Shown here one piece after another: positions 13,298 to 20,511 of a stretch of 20,511 nucleotides of DNA (its first letter is position 1; each line of letters begins with the position of its first letter). Origin of the DNA: Megamonas sp. UBA1799 (GTDB lineage Bacteria > Bacillota > Negativicutes > Selenomonadales > Selenomonadaceae); the NCBI GenBank assembly GCA_002319815.1, contig DCFR01000011.1, positions 1 to 20,511 of the forward strand. Reading direction: 5' to 3'. Under the pieces are notes generated by a model. The model ran no database searches, was not told the DNA's origin, and saw only the letters and a list, made by a program, of their open reading frames with translations. The position numbers and the translations under genes were made by a program.

Positions 13298-15457
13298 TCA
13301 CTCCAATGCGTGATTCAGCCGCTCCGCCAGCAGCGTGCAGCGCTTTTTCGTCCGATCATTTTCTACAGCCGTGCGCAGCGCAGCCTGACTGCCAAGCAAA
13401 ATCACCCGTTCCCGGGCTCTGGTAACCGCCGTATAGAGCAGATTGCGCTGCAGCATCACCCGATGCCCGGGCACCAAAGGCAGAACGACCACTGGGTACT
13501 CGCTCCCCTGGCTTTTATGGACGCTCATGGCATAAGCCGGCTGCAGCTCGCTCAGCTCATTTTTCGCATAATCGACGCTGATTTCCTCACTAAAACGCAC
13601 GGTCAGCTGCTCCGGCGAGATCTCGGCAATGAAGCCAATATCGCCGTTAAACACCCGTTTGGTATAGTTATTGCGAATCTGCATGACCTTGTCCCCCTGA
13701 CGAAACACCACACTGCCAAAAGGAATTTCCGGTTTGCACAGCGACGGCGGATTCAGCGCCGCCTGCAGCAAACGGTTCAGGTTATCAACGCCGCAGTCCT
13801 GCCGATGCATCGGCGACAAAACCTGCACATCCGCCAAAGCATCAAACCCGTCGGCCGGCAATAGCTGCTGACAAAGTTCCACGACCAACTGCGCCGTCTG
13901 CGCAGAGCTGTCCAGCCGCAAAAACTCAAAATCGCTGTTAGGCGCGCAAAAAGGCATACGCCCCGCATTGATGGCATGCGCATTGCGCACAATCGCGCTT
14001 TCCGCCGCCTGCCGAAAAATCTCGGTCAGCCGCACGCTCGGCACCGTTCCCGCCCGCAAAATATCCTGCAGCACGGCCCCCGGACCAACGGCCGGCAATT
14101 GATCGGCATCGCCGACGAGAATCACATGACATCCCGGCGGAACCGCCGCCAGAAAATGCCGCATGAGCACAATATCCATCATGGAAATTTCATCAAGAAT
14201 GATCGCGTCAGCCTCCAACGGATCATCTTCGTCCCGGCCAAACATCGAACCGTCATCGCTGCCGCCCTGCGCCTCCAGCAAACGATGAACCGTGACTGCC
14301 GTCCGACCGGTTGTTTCCGCCAGGCGTTTGGCCGCGCGGCCGGTCGGCGCACCCAGTAAAATAGCCATCCCCTGCTGCTCCAGCACATCGAGCATCCCAC
14401 GGACAACCGTCGTTTTGCCGGTTCCCGGTCCGCCGGTAAGCACAAATACGCCGCAGGAAAGAGCCGCTGTCATCGCGGCGCGCTGGCCCTCAGACAACGT
14501 GACCTCATTGGCCTGTTCCCATTCCTTGACCAGAATCGCCGGATCGGCTACCGACAGTGGATCCGCTTGTGCCTGCAAATAAGCCAGCCGCTCAGCCGTC
14601 TCCTTTTCCGCCTCATATAAATAAGCCGGATAAATAAAAAGTTCCCCGCCCAGACTCTCCGTTGCCAAACGGCCCTGCGCCAGCTCGCTCTGCATCACTT
14701 CGCGCACCAGCTCCCGCGCCGTCCCCAACAGCTGCGCCGTTTTCTGCACCAGCGGCTCCTGCGGCATACAACAATCGCCAGATGCCGCCAGCAGCGACAA
14801 AGCATAACCGATGCCAGCGGCAATCCGGGAATCATCCGTCTCCGCCACGCCGCCGGCCTTGGCGATGGCATCGGCAGTCAAAAAACCGATGCCCGACACT
14901 TCACGCGCCAGCCGATAGGGATCTTTGTCTAAGATATCCAGCGCAAAAGATCCATACTGCTTGTATATTCTTGCCGCGTAGGCCCCGGATACGCCCCGCG
15001 TTTCCAGCCAGAGCATGACATCCCGCAGCTCGGTCTGTGCATGATAAGACTGATAAATTTTTTCCGCTGTTTTCGGACCTATTCCCTCCACCTGCTGCAG
15101 CCGCTTCGGCTGTTTTTCAATAACCTCCAGCGCCTCATCCCCAAAGCAGGCGACAATCCGCTTGGCCATTGCCGGCCCAATCCCGGTGATCGCACCGGAG
15201 GCCAAAAATCTTTCAATACCCGCCACACTGGCCGGCGCAGTCGCCAGCATCCGCTGCGCCTGAAACTGCTCGCCAAAACGGGGATGCTGCAGCCAGCTCC
15301 CTTCCAGTGAAAGCTGCTGCCCCAGCAGCGGCGCCTCCGTGCGCACGGTTACCACGACGGTGCTTTGCTGGTTCGCCGGGCGCAAGCGGAATACGGTAAA
15401 GTTGCCGTCGGTACTAGAAAATATAATACTATCAACTGTCCCCTCAAGCTTCTCCAT
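13298..15457 (-). CDS. recD2: ATP-dependent helicase RecD2 (RecD/TraA family)
   Basis: 719 aa from the ATG at 15457 (AGGGG 7 nt upstream); ATGs at 15511 and 15550 are in frame, the second inside the ABC-F gene, with weak sites. RecD2 is a 5'-3' SF1B helicase acting in repair and recombination without RecBC. The N-terminal region (1-75) is the OB-like YrrC domain starting MEKLEGTVDSIIFSSTDGNF. Helix-hairpin-helix motifs follow (ITGIGPAMAKR, VEGIGPKTAEKI, VSGIGFLTADAIA). The motor has Walker A LTGGPGTGKTT at about 340-350, Walker B ADAIILDEISMMD, the motif III region HVILVGDADQLPAVGPGA, and the C-terminal motif AYAMSVHKSQGSEYPVVVLP with VTRARERV. Length agrees with Deinococcus RecD2 (about 715). 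All motor motifs are intact. Confidence 0.95.
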   Translation of the reverse strand: MEKLEGTVDSIIFSSTDGNFTVFRLRPANQQSTVVVTVRTEAPLLGQQLSLEGSWLQHPRFGEQFQAQRMLATAPASVAGIERFLASGAITGIGPAMAKRIVACFGDEALEVIEKQPKRLQQVEGIGPKTAEKIYQSYHAQTELRDVMLWLETRGVSGAYAARIYKQYGSFALDILDKDPYRLAREVSGIGFLTADAIAKAGGVAETDDSRIAAGIGYALSLLAASGDCCMPQEPLVQKTAQLLGTARELVREVMQSELAQGRLATESLGGELFIYPAYLYEAEKETAERLAYLQAQADPLSVADPAILVKEWEQANEVTLSEGQRAAMTAALSCGVFVLTGGPGTGKTTVVRGMLDVLEQQGMAILLGAPTGRAAKRLAETTGRTAVTVHRLLEAQGGSDDGSMFGRDEDDPLEADAIILDEISMMDIVLMRHFLAAVPPGCHVILVGDADQLPAVGPGAVLQDILRAGTVPSVRLTEIFRQAAESAIVRNAHAINAGRMPFCAPNSDFEFLRLDSSAQTAQLVVELCQQLLPADGFDALADVQVLSPMHRQDCGVDNLNRLLQAALNPPSLCKPEIPFGSVVFRQGDKVMQIRNNYTKRVFNGDIGFIAEISPEQLTVRFSEEISVDYAKNELSELQPAYAMSVHKSQGSEYPVVVLPLVPGHRVMLQRNLLYTAVTRARERVILLGSQAALRTAVENDRTKKRCTLLAERLNHALE

Positions 15458-15518
15458 CGATTTACCCCTGCTTTCTGCCGCGCTGTGTTTTCTCCCACGA
15501 TCCGTACTCATAAACTTT

Positions 15519-17441
15519 TCAATCGCCGGTAATCTCGGCCCATGTTTCATAACGCGCTGCTATTTCCTGTTCCTTGGCGGCGTACGCCGCTGCCATTTGC
15601 TGGCTTTTCTCCGGATCGCTCTGCAAAGCCGGATCATTCATCTCCTGCTCCAGCATCCGGAGTTCGGCCTCCGCCATGGCGATCTCCGCCTCAGCCCGCG
15701 CAGCCATCTCTTCTCGTCTGGCCTCGCTGATTCCCGCAGTTGCGCTGTTTTTTGCACTGCCCGTACGCGCATGGACCACAGACTTTTTCTCCTCGGACGG
15801 ACGATTTTGTGTCCGCACCGCTGTTGCTGCAGCCGCTTCCGCCGCTGTGGCTTCAGCCAGCGCTTTTTTCTCCCGATAATAACTATAATTGCCATCATAC
15901 TCCGTCAACACGCCCGCTGCCAATTCCATCGTGCAGTTTGCCACTTTATTCAGAAAATAGCGATCATGCGATACGGCAATAAAAGTCCCCGGAAACGCCA
16001 TGAGCGCTTCTTCCACTGCTTCCTTCGCCGGAATATCCAGATGATTCGTCGGCTCATCCAGCACCAGAAAGTTGGCACCCGTGAGCATAAGCTTCAAAAA
16101 TGCCAGCCGGGACTGCTCGCCGCCCGACAAATCACCAATGCGCCGATAGACATCATCGCCCCGGAACAAAAACGCCCCCAGATACTTCCGGGCCTGTTCC
16201 TCATCGCAGCCAAATTCATAAACAATCTCATTCAGCACCGTCTGCTCCATATGCAGTCCCTCATGCTGCTGCGAAAAATAACCGATTTTCACCCGGCTGC
16301 CGATTTTCACCCGGCCCGTTGGCGATTCCAATTCCCCTATCAGCAACCGCAGCAAAGTCGTCTTGCCAGCGCCATTCGGACCGACAATAGCCACGCCATC
16401 GCCCCGCCGCACCAGCAAGGATAAATGCGAAAACACAGTGTATCCATCAAAATCTACCGACACATCCTCCAATTCGGCCACCCGCTGCGCGCATTCCGTT
16501 GGCGTATGAAAGGCAAAAAAATCAAATGCCGCCGCTTCCGGTGGCAGTACGATGCGTTCCAGCCGGTTCAGCTGACTTTGCCGGCCACGGGCCTGCTTAG
16601 ATTTAATCCCGGCTTTATACTTACGAATATATTCTTCTGTTTGTCGAATATGTTCCTGCTGCTTTGCCCAAGCCGATTCCAGCGCCGTCCTCCGGTCCGT
16701 GCGAACGCGCAGAAAATAAGAATAATTCCCCTCATAACTTGTCACTGTATGGTGATCCAGTTCCACAATGCGCGTGGCCACCCGATCCAGAAAAAAGCGG
16801 TCATGCGAAATAAGCAGTACGCCACCGCGATACGAAGTCAAAAATCCCTCCAGCCATTCAATCATGCCGATATCCAAATGATTCGTCGGCTCATCCAGAA
16901 ATAAAAAATCCGGCTCCCGCAGCAGCGCCTTTGCCAGGCACACCCGCGTTTTCTGTCCGCCGGAAAGATGCTCTACGCTATGTGTGAAATCTTCATCCGT
17001 AAACCCCAGACCAAAAGCAATTTTTCGGATACGGCTCTCATAATCATATCCTTCAAGATGTTCAAAGCGTTCTACCAGCCGGCTATACGTCGCCAGCGCT
17101 TCCTCGCTTGCTCCCTGGGCAATTTCTTTTTCCATCGCCCGTTTGCGTTCACCGAGATCAAGAATATCCTGAAAGGCTGTCTTAAATTCATCGTACAGCG
17201 TTCCGGTTCCCAGCTGCGCCTGCTGCTCTACATAGCCAATTGTTGCCGCACTGTCAAGCTGCACCGTCCCGGCATCATATTCCTCCTGCCCCAGCAGACA
17301 GCGCATCAGCGTTGTCTTGCCGGCGCCATTGGCCCCGACAAAACCCACGCGCTCGCCTCCGGCGACCGAAAACTGCACATCGTGAAAAAGCTCCATAATC
17401 CCGAAGGATTTGCCGAGCCCCGTCACCCGTAAAATACTCAT
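15519..17441 (-). CDS. ABC-F family ATPase
   Basis: 640 aa with two ABC domains and no membrane segments, as in ABC-F proteins that act on ribosomes. Domain 1: Walker A GANGAGKTT (37-44), signature LSGGQKTR (159-166), Walker B FLFLDEPTNHLD (179-190). Domain 2: GPNGAGKTT (354-362), LSGGEQSR (438-445), FLVLDEPTNHLD (458-469). The linker 240-305 is the P-site tRNA-interacting motif, rich in Arg/Lys/Gln. A C-terminal extension (about 530-640) with Ala/Glu-rich coiled coil (EAEIAMAEAELRMLEQEMND) resembles the Uup/YdiF groups. It may resolve stalled ribosomes; a resistance role is less likely in this housekeeping setting. The ATG overlaps the LCP stop by four bases (ATGA), so the two are coupled. 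Confidence 0.93.
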   Translation of the reverse strand: MSILRVTGLGKSFGIMELFHDVQFSVAGGERVGFVGANGAGKTTLMRCLLGQEEYDAGTVQLDSAATIGYVEQQAQLGTGTLYDEFKTAFQDILDLGERKRAMEKEIAQGASEEALATYSRLVERFEHLEGYDYESRIRKIAFGLGFTDEDFTHSVEHLSGGQKTRVCLAKALLREPDFLFLDEPTNHLDIGMIEWLEGFLTSYRGGVLLISHDRFFLDRVATRIVELDHHTVTSYEGNYSYFLRVRTDRRTALESAWAKQQEHIRQTEEYIRKYKAGIKSKQARGRQSQLNRLERIVLPPEAAAFDFFAFHTPTECAQRVAELEDVSVDFDGYTVFSHLSLLVRRGDGVAIVGPNGAGKTTLLRLLIGELESPTGRVKIGSRVKIGYFSQQHEGLHMEQTVLNEIVYEFGCDEEQARKYLGAFLFRGDDVYRRIGDLSGGEQSRLAFLKLMLTGANFLVLDEPTNHLDIPAKEAVEEALMAFPGTFIAVSHDRYFLNKVANCTMELAAGVLTEYDGNYSYYREKKALAEATAAEAAAATAVRTQNRPSEEKKSVVHARTGSAKNSATAGISEARREEMAARAEAEIAMAEAELRMLEQEMNDPALQSDPEKSQQMAAAYAAKEQEIAARYETWAEITGD

Positions 17442-18739
17442 CTTCTATAATCCTTTCCGATATTCAGGACAGCCTGCTTTCGCTCACCGCCTGCCATAAT
17501 CACACAGGGAAACGGCATCCCATAAAAAAGTTCCACATTATCCGCGGCGGTCATGATGGAAGTCTGCTCCCGTGAAGAAGTTGTCCCCGTTTCCACCGCC
17601 GAAACAACAAACCCTTTGCGGCGCAAAACAGCCGCTGCCTCAGCCCCCGCGCCATTGATCCCGCTGGAATTGATCACACGCACCGAAATCATCGCCGGCG
17701 GCAGCGCTTTCTCCGCTTCAGCGCTCCGCGCGTCCTTTTTAGTCATCACGGTACCATCGACAACTTCCAGCCCCTTCGGCATCTCCGCTGCATACAACAA
17801 AACCGCCTGATCCACGCGGGCCGTCCGATCTGCATCCATCGGCGCTCCCAGAATACCAGCCAATTCTGTACGCACGGCTTTGATATCCGGCAGCCAGTAA
17901 CTGATGTCCTGGAAAAATGCCGGTTTTCCCGGCAGCGTTGCCACCGTCAACTCATGCTCACGAACCTTTTTCAGCATCGCGGCAAAGCGCAGCAGATCAA
18001 CCGTTGATAAATTCGTATGAACCGCCGACTTCACGGCCTCGAGCAGCGCCGGTAACTTAAACAGCAGCCGGGGCGATGCCGCCTGATCCAGCAGCGCCTG
18101 CATAAACTTCTGCTGCCGGGCAATCCGCCCGATATCTCCCTCTTCATCGCGATAGCGGACATACTCCATCGCCTGCTCACCGTTCAAATGCTGCCGACCA
18201 GGATAAAGATCAATGACCAGCCCGCCGTCATCATCCCAAGGGTCTTCATACTTCATCCGCTGGTCGATATCAATATCCACGCCGCCGATGGCATCAATCA
18301 TCTGCTCAAAAGCATGCACGTCCACGACAATATAATAATCCATCGGAACATCCAACAAAGATTCCACGGTCTTTTTCGTCAGCTCATGTCCGCCAAAAGC
18401 ATACGCATGGTTGATTTTATCATAACCATTTCCTTCCATATAGACCCGCGTATCCCGCGGGATCGACAAAAGAAAGGCCTTGTCATTTTTTGTATCAGCC
18501 GAAAGCACCATCAAAGTATCACTGCGCCCGACATCGTCAGCCCGTTGATCAACGCCCATGATCATTACTTGCAGAACCGAATCTGACGCCATCAGCTCCG
18601 AATCCGCCGGACGGTTTGGGGGAATCTCCCGATTGAAAAACATATACGCTGTTCCCGTGAGCAGCAAAACAACCAAACCCATTGTGAGTACAATAAGACG
18701 CCTATAACTGCGCTTTCTCCGGCTGCGTCTGCTTTTCAT
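17438..18739 (-). CDS. LytR-CpsA-Psr (LCP) family protein with LytR_C domain
   Basis: About 433 aa. A basic N-terminus (MKSRRSRRKRS) and one membrane segment (about 14-35) anchor it with the bulk outside. The LCP domain (about 57-220) has MGVDQRADDVGRSDT, SIPRDTRVYM, YDKINHAYAFGG and LNGEQAMEYVRYRDEEGDIG followed by RIARQQKF, including the conserved Arg and Asp residues that bind the polyprenyl-pyrophosphate substrate. A LytR_C domain (about 349-430) begins ISVRVINSSGINGAGAEAA. LCP enzymes transfer glycopolymers to peptidoglycan; in diderm Firmicutes the polymer is uncertain. The start has GGGGAG upstream and the gene has its own sigma-A promoter. First gene of a four-gene operon. Confidence 0.94.
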   Translation of the reverse strand: MKSRRSRRKRSYRRLIVLTMGLVVLLLTGTAYMFFNREIPPNRPADSELMASDSVLQVMIMGVDQRADDVGRSDTLMVLSADTKNDKAFLLSIPRDTRVYMEGNGYDKINHAYAFGGHELTKKTVESLLDVPMDYYIVVDVHAFEQMIDAIGGVDIDIDQRMKYEDPWDDDGGLVIDLYPGRQHLNGEQAMEYVRYRDEEGDIGRIARQQKFMQALLDQAASPRLLFKLPALLEAVKSAVHTNLSTVDLLRFAAMLKKVREHELTVATLPGKPAFFQDISYWLPDIKAVRTELAGILGAPMDADRTARVDQAVLLYAAEMPKGLEVVDGTVMTKKDARSAEAEKALPPAMISVRVINSSGINGAGAEAAAVLRRKGFVVSAVETGTTSSREQTSIMTAADNVELFYGMPFPCVIMAGGERKQAVLNIGKDYRR

Positions 18740-18772
18740 TCCAACTCCCCTTTTCCCTTTTACACTTTCCTT

Positions 18773-18801
18773 AGTATATCAAAAAACACTGCGTCTATCA
18801 A
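18773..18801 (-). promoter_or_regulatory. Sigma-A promoter of the LCP - ABC-F - recD2 - comFC operon
   Basis: On the minus strand TTGATA (18801-18796), a 17-nt spacer and TATACT (18778-18773) lie 34 nt upstream of the LCP start codon. Both hexamers are close to consensus with ideal spacing. Confidence 0.83.
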
Positions 18802-18974
18802 TAAACAGACATATTTTAGCCGAGGTTTTAATGCTGCCTGAACCCTAGCCAAATTTACTTAGGAACTTAGTCTCTTTTTATGCATCTTCTTATCGAAATA
18901 AACGTATAAAAACAAGTTCATATTTAAATAAACAAGGCTTCCTATCCTATACCTTATAGTTATATTACCCCTCT

Positions 18975-19002
18975 TTTACTTTGTAAAAAAATGTTGTATC
19001 AT
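18975..19002 (+). promoter_or_regulatory. Candidate sigma-A promoter of the HD-GYP gene
   Basis: TTTACT (18975-18980), a 16-nt spacer and TATCAT (18997-19002), about 55 nt before the start codon. Each hexamer matches consensus at four or five positions. No sigma-28 core is present, so the gene does not appear to be in the late-flagellar regulon. Confidence 0.45.
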
Positions 19003-19032
19003 AGGAATATCGTGTACTAGTTATATTTTTTT

Positions 19033-19048
19033 TGCAACGAAAGTCGCA
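19033..19048 (+). other. GNRA-loop stem beside the HD-GYP ribosome binding site
   Basis: TGCAAC and GTCGCA pair (one A/C mismatch) around a GAAA tetraloop and end at the AGGTG Shine-Dalgarno of the HD-GYP gene. It could modulate translation start. It does not have the conserved parts of a c-di-GMP riboswitch. Confidence 0.3.
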
Positions 19049-19057
19049 GGTGTTATT

Positions 19058-20203
19058 ATGATTAATCTACCTATCAAAAAACTGCGCCCTGGTATGGTTA
19101 CCGCTCAAAGCATCTACAATTCTAAAGGCGCCAGCTATTTGACCCGCGGCACAGCCATCAGCAAGCAATACATTGCCCGTTTAAAAAAAATCGGCATTTT
19201 AGAAATGAATGTCACGTCCCTAAATCCGTCTTTCAGTTTACAGCCGCCTGACGATATTGTGCAGGAAAGAACTCGTGTGACAGCCATTCATAAGGTTTTT
19301 GATGCTTTTAAACAAGTAAAAGAAACTGCTTCTATGGACCTGAACTCTTTAGAAGATATTTCTGAGACTATTTTAATGGATCTTTTTTCCAAACGGAATA
19401 ACCTCGTGCAGCTCACGGATATCCGCATGCATGATTCCTATACCTTTTCCCACAGTGTCAATGTAGCCATTCTGGCAGCCATGCTGGGAACCAACTGTCA
19501 TTATTCGAAACGAAACTTACTGGACCTTGTTCTGGGCGGGTTGCTGCACGATGTCGGCAAAATCATTGTGCCGAAAAAAATTCTTAATAAACCGTTCAGC
19601 CTGACACAAAGCGAATTTGCCATCATGCAGCTTCATCCGGAAGCTGGACGGGAAAAACTCCGCTCTATTCAAAGTCCTTCTTCTACCATGCTGGCGACTA
19701 TCGCTGCACAGCATCATGAACATTGGGACGGGACCGGCTATCCAAATCAGCTTGCTGGAGAACGTATCCACCGCTTTGCCCGCATTGTCTCCATTGCCGA
19801 TGTATACGATGCCCTGACCAGTCGTCGGCCTTATAAACCTGCCTACAAGCCGCACATCGCCTATAAAATTATGACAACCTGCTCGGTAGGCCAATTTGAT
19901 ATGGATCTTTTACGCATCTTTTTCGATAACGTAGCGATTTATCCGACGGGTACCGTACTAAAAACAAAACTTGGCTATGCTATCGTCAAAAAATCAATCT
20001 TTGGGCATACCCGCACGCCGATTATCTGCGTCTTTGCCAATCAGGATGCCACCGTACTTAGCCAGCCCTTCGTCGTCGATCTGCGAGAAGCGCCATCGAA
20101 TACGGTTGAATGCGTCATTGAAGATAAGGAACTGTACCCGCTGATTTATCAAATGCGCATTGACCCCGCCGTCTATTTGCGTACCGTACTTGAGGGCGAA
20201 TAA
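19058..20203 (+). CDS. HD-GYP domain cyclic-di-GMP phosphodiesterase
   Basis: 381 aa, cytosolic. The N-terminal part (1-60, KKLRPGMVTAQSIYNSKGAS) is the DUF3391-like segment common in front of HD-GYP domains. The HD-GYP domain spans about 105-300 with all key residues: H132 (SHSVNVA), HD at 164-165 in GLLHDVGKI, K168, H193 (LHPEAG), HH at 219-220, E221, DGTGYP (224-229), and D248 in IADVYDALTSRRPY. It is therefore predicted to be active, hydrolysing c-di-GMP to pGpG or GMP and favouring motility. The C-terminus (310-381) has a beta-type segment starting PTGTVLKTKLGYAIV, typical of this subfamily. AGGTG lies 7 nt before the ATG. It is divergent from the LCP operon, single-gene, and followed by a long hairpin. 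Confidence 0.96.
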   Translation: MINLPIKKLRPGMVTAQSIYNSKGASYLTRGTAISKQYIARLKKIGILEMNVTSLNPSFSLQPPDDIVQERTRVTAIHKVFDAFKQVKETASMDLNSLEDISETILMDLFSKRNNLVQLTDIRMHDSYTFSHSVNVAILAAMLGTNCHYSKRNLLDLVLGGLLHDVGKIIVPKKILNKPFSLTQSEFAIMQLHPEAGREKLRSIQSPSSTMLATIAAQHHEHWDGTGYPNQLAGERIHRFARIVSIADVYDALTSRRPYKPAYKPHIAYKIMTTCSVGQFDMDLLRIFFDNVAIYPTGTVLKTKLGYAIVKKSIFGHTRTPIICVFANQDATVLSQPFVVDLREAPSNTVECVIEDKELYPLIYQMRIDPAVYLRTVLEGE

Positions 20204-20212
20204 CGTTTTTAT

Positions 20213-20281
20213 AATAAATGTTGTAGTTAGGATATAATACTTTTTCGAGTATCGTATCCTAACCACAACATTTATTTTTTT
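20213..20281 (+). terminator. Very long hairpin terminator after the HD-GYP gene
   Basis: AATAAATGTTGT + GTTAGGATA pair with TATCCTAAC + ACAACATTTATT (one A/C mismatch between the blocks). After a T/G wobble and an A/C mismatch a further ATACT/AGTAT stem closes on TTTTCG. This gives about 27 pairs in 64 nt, followed by seven Ts (20275-20281). It begins 10 nt after the stop codon. The arms are nearly symmetric, so it could act in both directions. The length exceeds a normal terminator and may mark a small palindromic element. Confidence 0.8.
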
Positions 20282-20400
20282 GCAGAATAACCGCTAAAGT
20301 AAATTTCGCAGCTGACTGCAGCTTCACGAGCAAAGACCTCATCCGTCTGTTCTCTTCGCTGCGCTGCGTTCACAGCCACCTTCTCCAACGGGAGAAGGCT
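20282..20400. repeat. Repeat-like intergenic segment with palindrome
   Basis: No convincing gene. The segment contains ACCTCATCCGTCTG (20336-20349) followed by GCCACCTTCTCC-aacg-GGAGAAGGCT (20375-20400), whose 8-bp arms CCTTCTCC/GGAGAAGG form a hairpin. From memory this combination (a CTCATCCGTC stretch, then a palindromic CTTCTCC/GGAGAAG end) resembles dispersed intergenic repeats of gut and oral Firmicutes. No second copy exists in this window, so the assignment is tentative. Confidence 0.4.
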
Positions 20401-20460
20401 AAAACCAGCCCCCCGACCGGTAACAACAATCAAAAATCTAACAGCCAATCTTTTTCCAAA

Positions 20461-20499
20461 AAAACAAACGAAAAGCACTCGTATCGCTACGAGTGCTTT
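20461..20499 (-). terminator. Terminator of a minus-strand gene beyond the right edge
   Basis: AAAGCACTCGTA (20472-20483) and TACGAGTGCTTT (20488-20499) are a perfect 12-bp inverted repeat with a TCGC loop. On the minus strand it continues TTTTCGTTTGTTTTTTT (20477-20461, including the stem base), a T-rich tail; on the plus strand no T-tract follows. It most likely ends a minus-strand gene lying to the right. Confidence 0.75.
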
Positions 20500-20511
20500 A
20501 AAGACCAAACC

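Larger units (their letters stand above)
18802..19057. other. AT-rich divergent intergenic region
   Basis: About 318 bases separate the divergent LCP and HD-GYP genes. Beyond the two promoters I see a tandem ACTTAG repeat (18857-18862 and 18865-18870), an imperfect CTATA/TATAG inverted repeat at about 18946-18960, and a small GAAA-loop stem just before the HD-GYP start. No reading frame or RNA gene is recognised. Confidence 0.5.

Noticed and set aside
15458..15550. Longer recD2 starts at 15511 or 15550
   Set aside because: The added 18-31 residues are basic and not typical of the YrrC/RecD2 N-terminus, and Shine-Dalgarno matches are poor; the 15511 start cannot be fully excluded.
15339..16424. 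Plus-strand reading frame of 361 codons across recD2 and ABC-F
   Set aside because: It lies antisense to two well-defined genes, has a composition full of Arg/His/Cys/Pro as expected from the reverse strand of GC-rich coding DNA, and no recognisable domain.
19003..19057. c-di-GMP (GEMM) riboswitch in front of the HD-GYP gene
   Set aside because: A GNRA-loop stem is present, but the leader is too short and lacks the second conserved helix and tetraloop receptor of GEMM riboswitches.
20272..20508. Minus-strand reading frame of 78 codons at the right edge
   Set aside because: It runs through a perfect 12-bp terminator hairpin, the palindromic repeat and part of the long hairpin, and has no ribosome binding site or recognisable motif. 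The segment is better explained as intergenic.
1..20511. CRISPR array, tRNA/rRNA genes, insertion sequences or prophage genes
   Set aside because: No regularly spaced direct repeats, cloverleaf sequence, transposase or integrase reading frame was found on either strand.

Overview
The window looks like chromosomal DNA of a flagellated, diderm Firmicute of the Negativicutes (Selenomonadales) type; this placement is an inference. The order comFC - yvyF - flgM - flgN - flgK - flgL - yviE (DUF6470) - fliW - csrA - (flaG) - fliD - fliS - (fliT) - flagellin matches the well-known Bacillus subtilis cluster. An LCP protein and RecD2 are also typical of Firmicutes. The moderately AT-rich flagellar part and the style of the tandem glycosyltransferase fit Negativicutes, but no 16S or marker gene here settles the genus.

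Layout, left to right. (1) 1-1175, minus: the 5' part of a multi-domain GT2/TPR glycosyltransferase that runs off the left edge. (2) 1298-2877, minus: a flagellin monocistron with a UUCG-loop terminator, a sigma-28 type promoter and a leader of about 165 nt. The leader carries a GGA-loop hairpin and a GGA-containing Shine-Dalgarno, the two-site architecture expected of a CsrA target. (3) 2914-11927, minus: a dense late-flagellar operon (flgM, two flgN-like genes, flgK, flgL, yviE/DUF6470, fliW, csrA, flaG, fliD, fliS, fliT-like) with several stop/start overlaps. (4) 12007-12589, minus: yvyF with its own sigma-A promoter and a strong hairpin terminator before flgM. (5) 12612-18801, minus: a visibly GC-richer, tightly packed operon LCP - ABC-F - recD2 - comFC behind a good sigma-A promoter. 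(6) 19058-20203, plus: a divergent HD-GYP phosphodiesterase with intact catalytic residues, ending in an unusually long hairpin. (7) 20204-20511: no gene; it holds the hairpin terminator, a repeat-like palindromic segment and a minus-strand terminator for a gene beyond the right edge.

How the parts work together. FlgM holds sigma-28 until the hook is finished. FlgN-like, FliS and FliT-like chaperones then deliver FlgK/FlgL, flagellin and FliD. FliW and CsrA form the flagellin-level homeostat acting on the flagellin leader. The glycosyltransferase beside flagellin probably decorates the filament, whose axial proteins (flagellin, FliD, FlgK, FlgL) all have enlarged Ser/Thr-rich middle regions. 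The HD-GYP protein can lower c-di-GMP, which favours motility. I see no CRISPR array, IS element, tRNA or rRNA.
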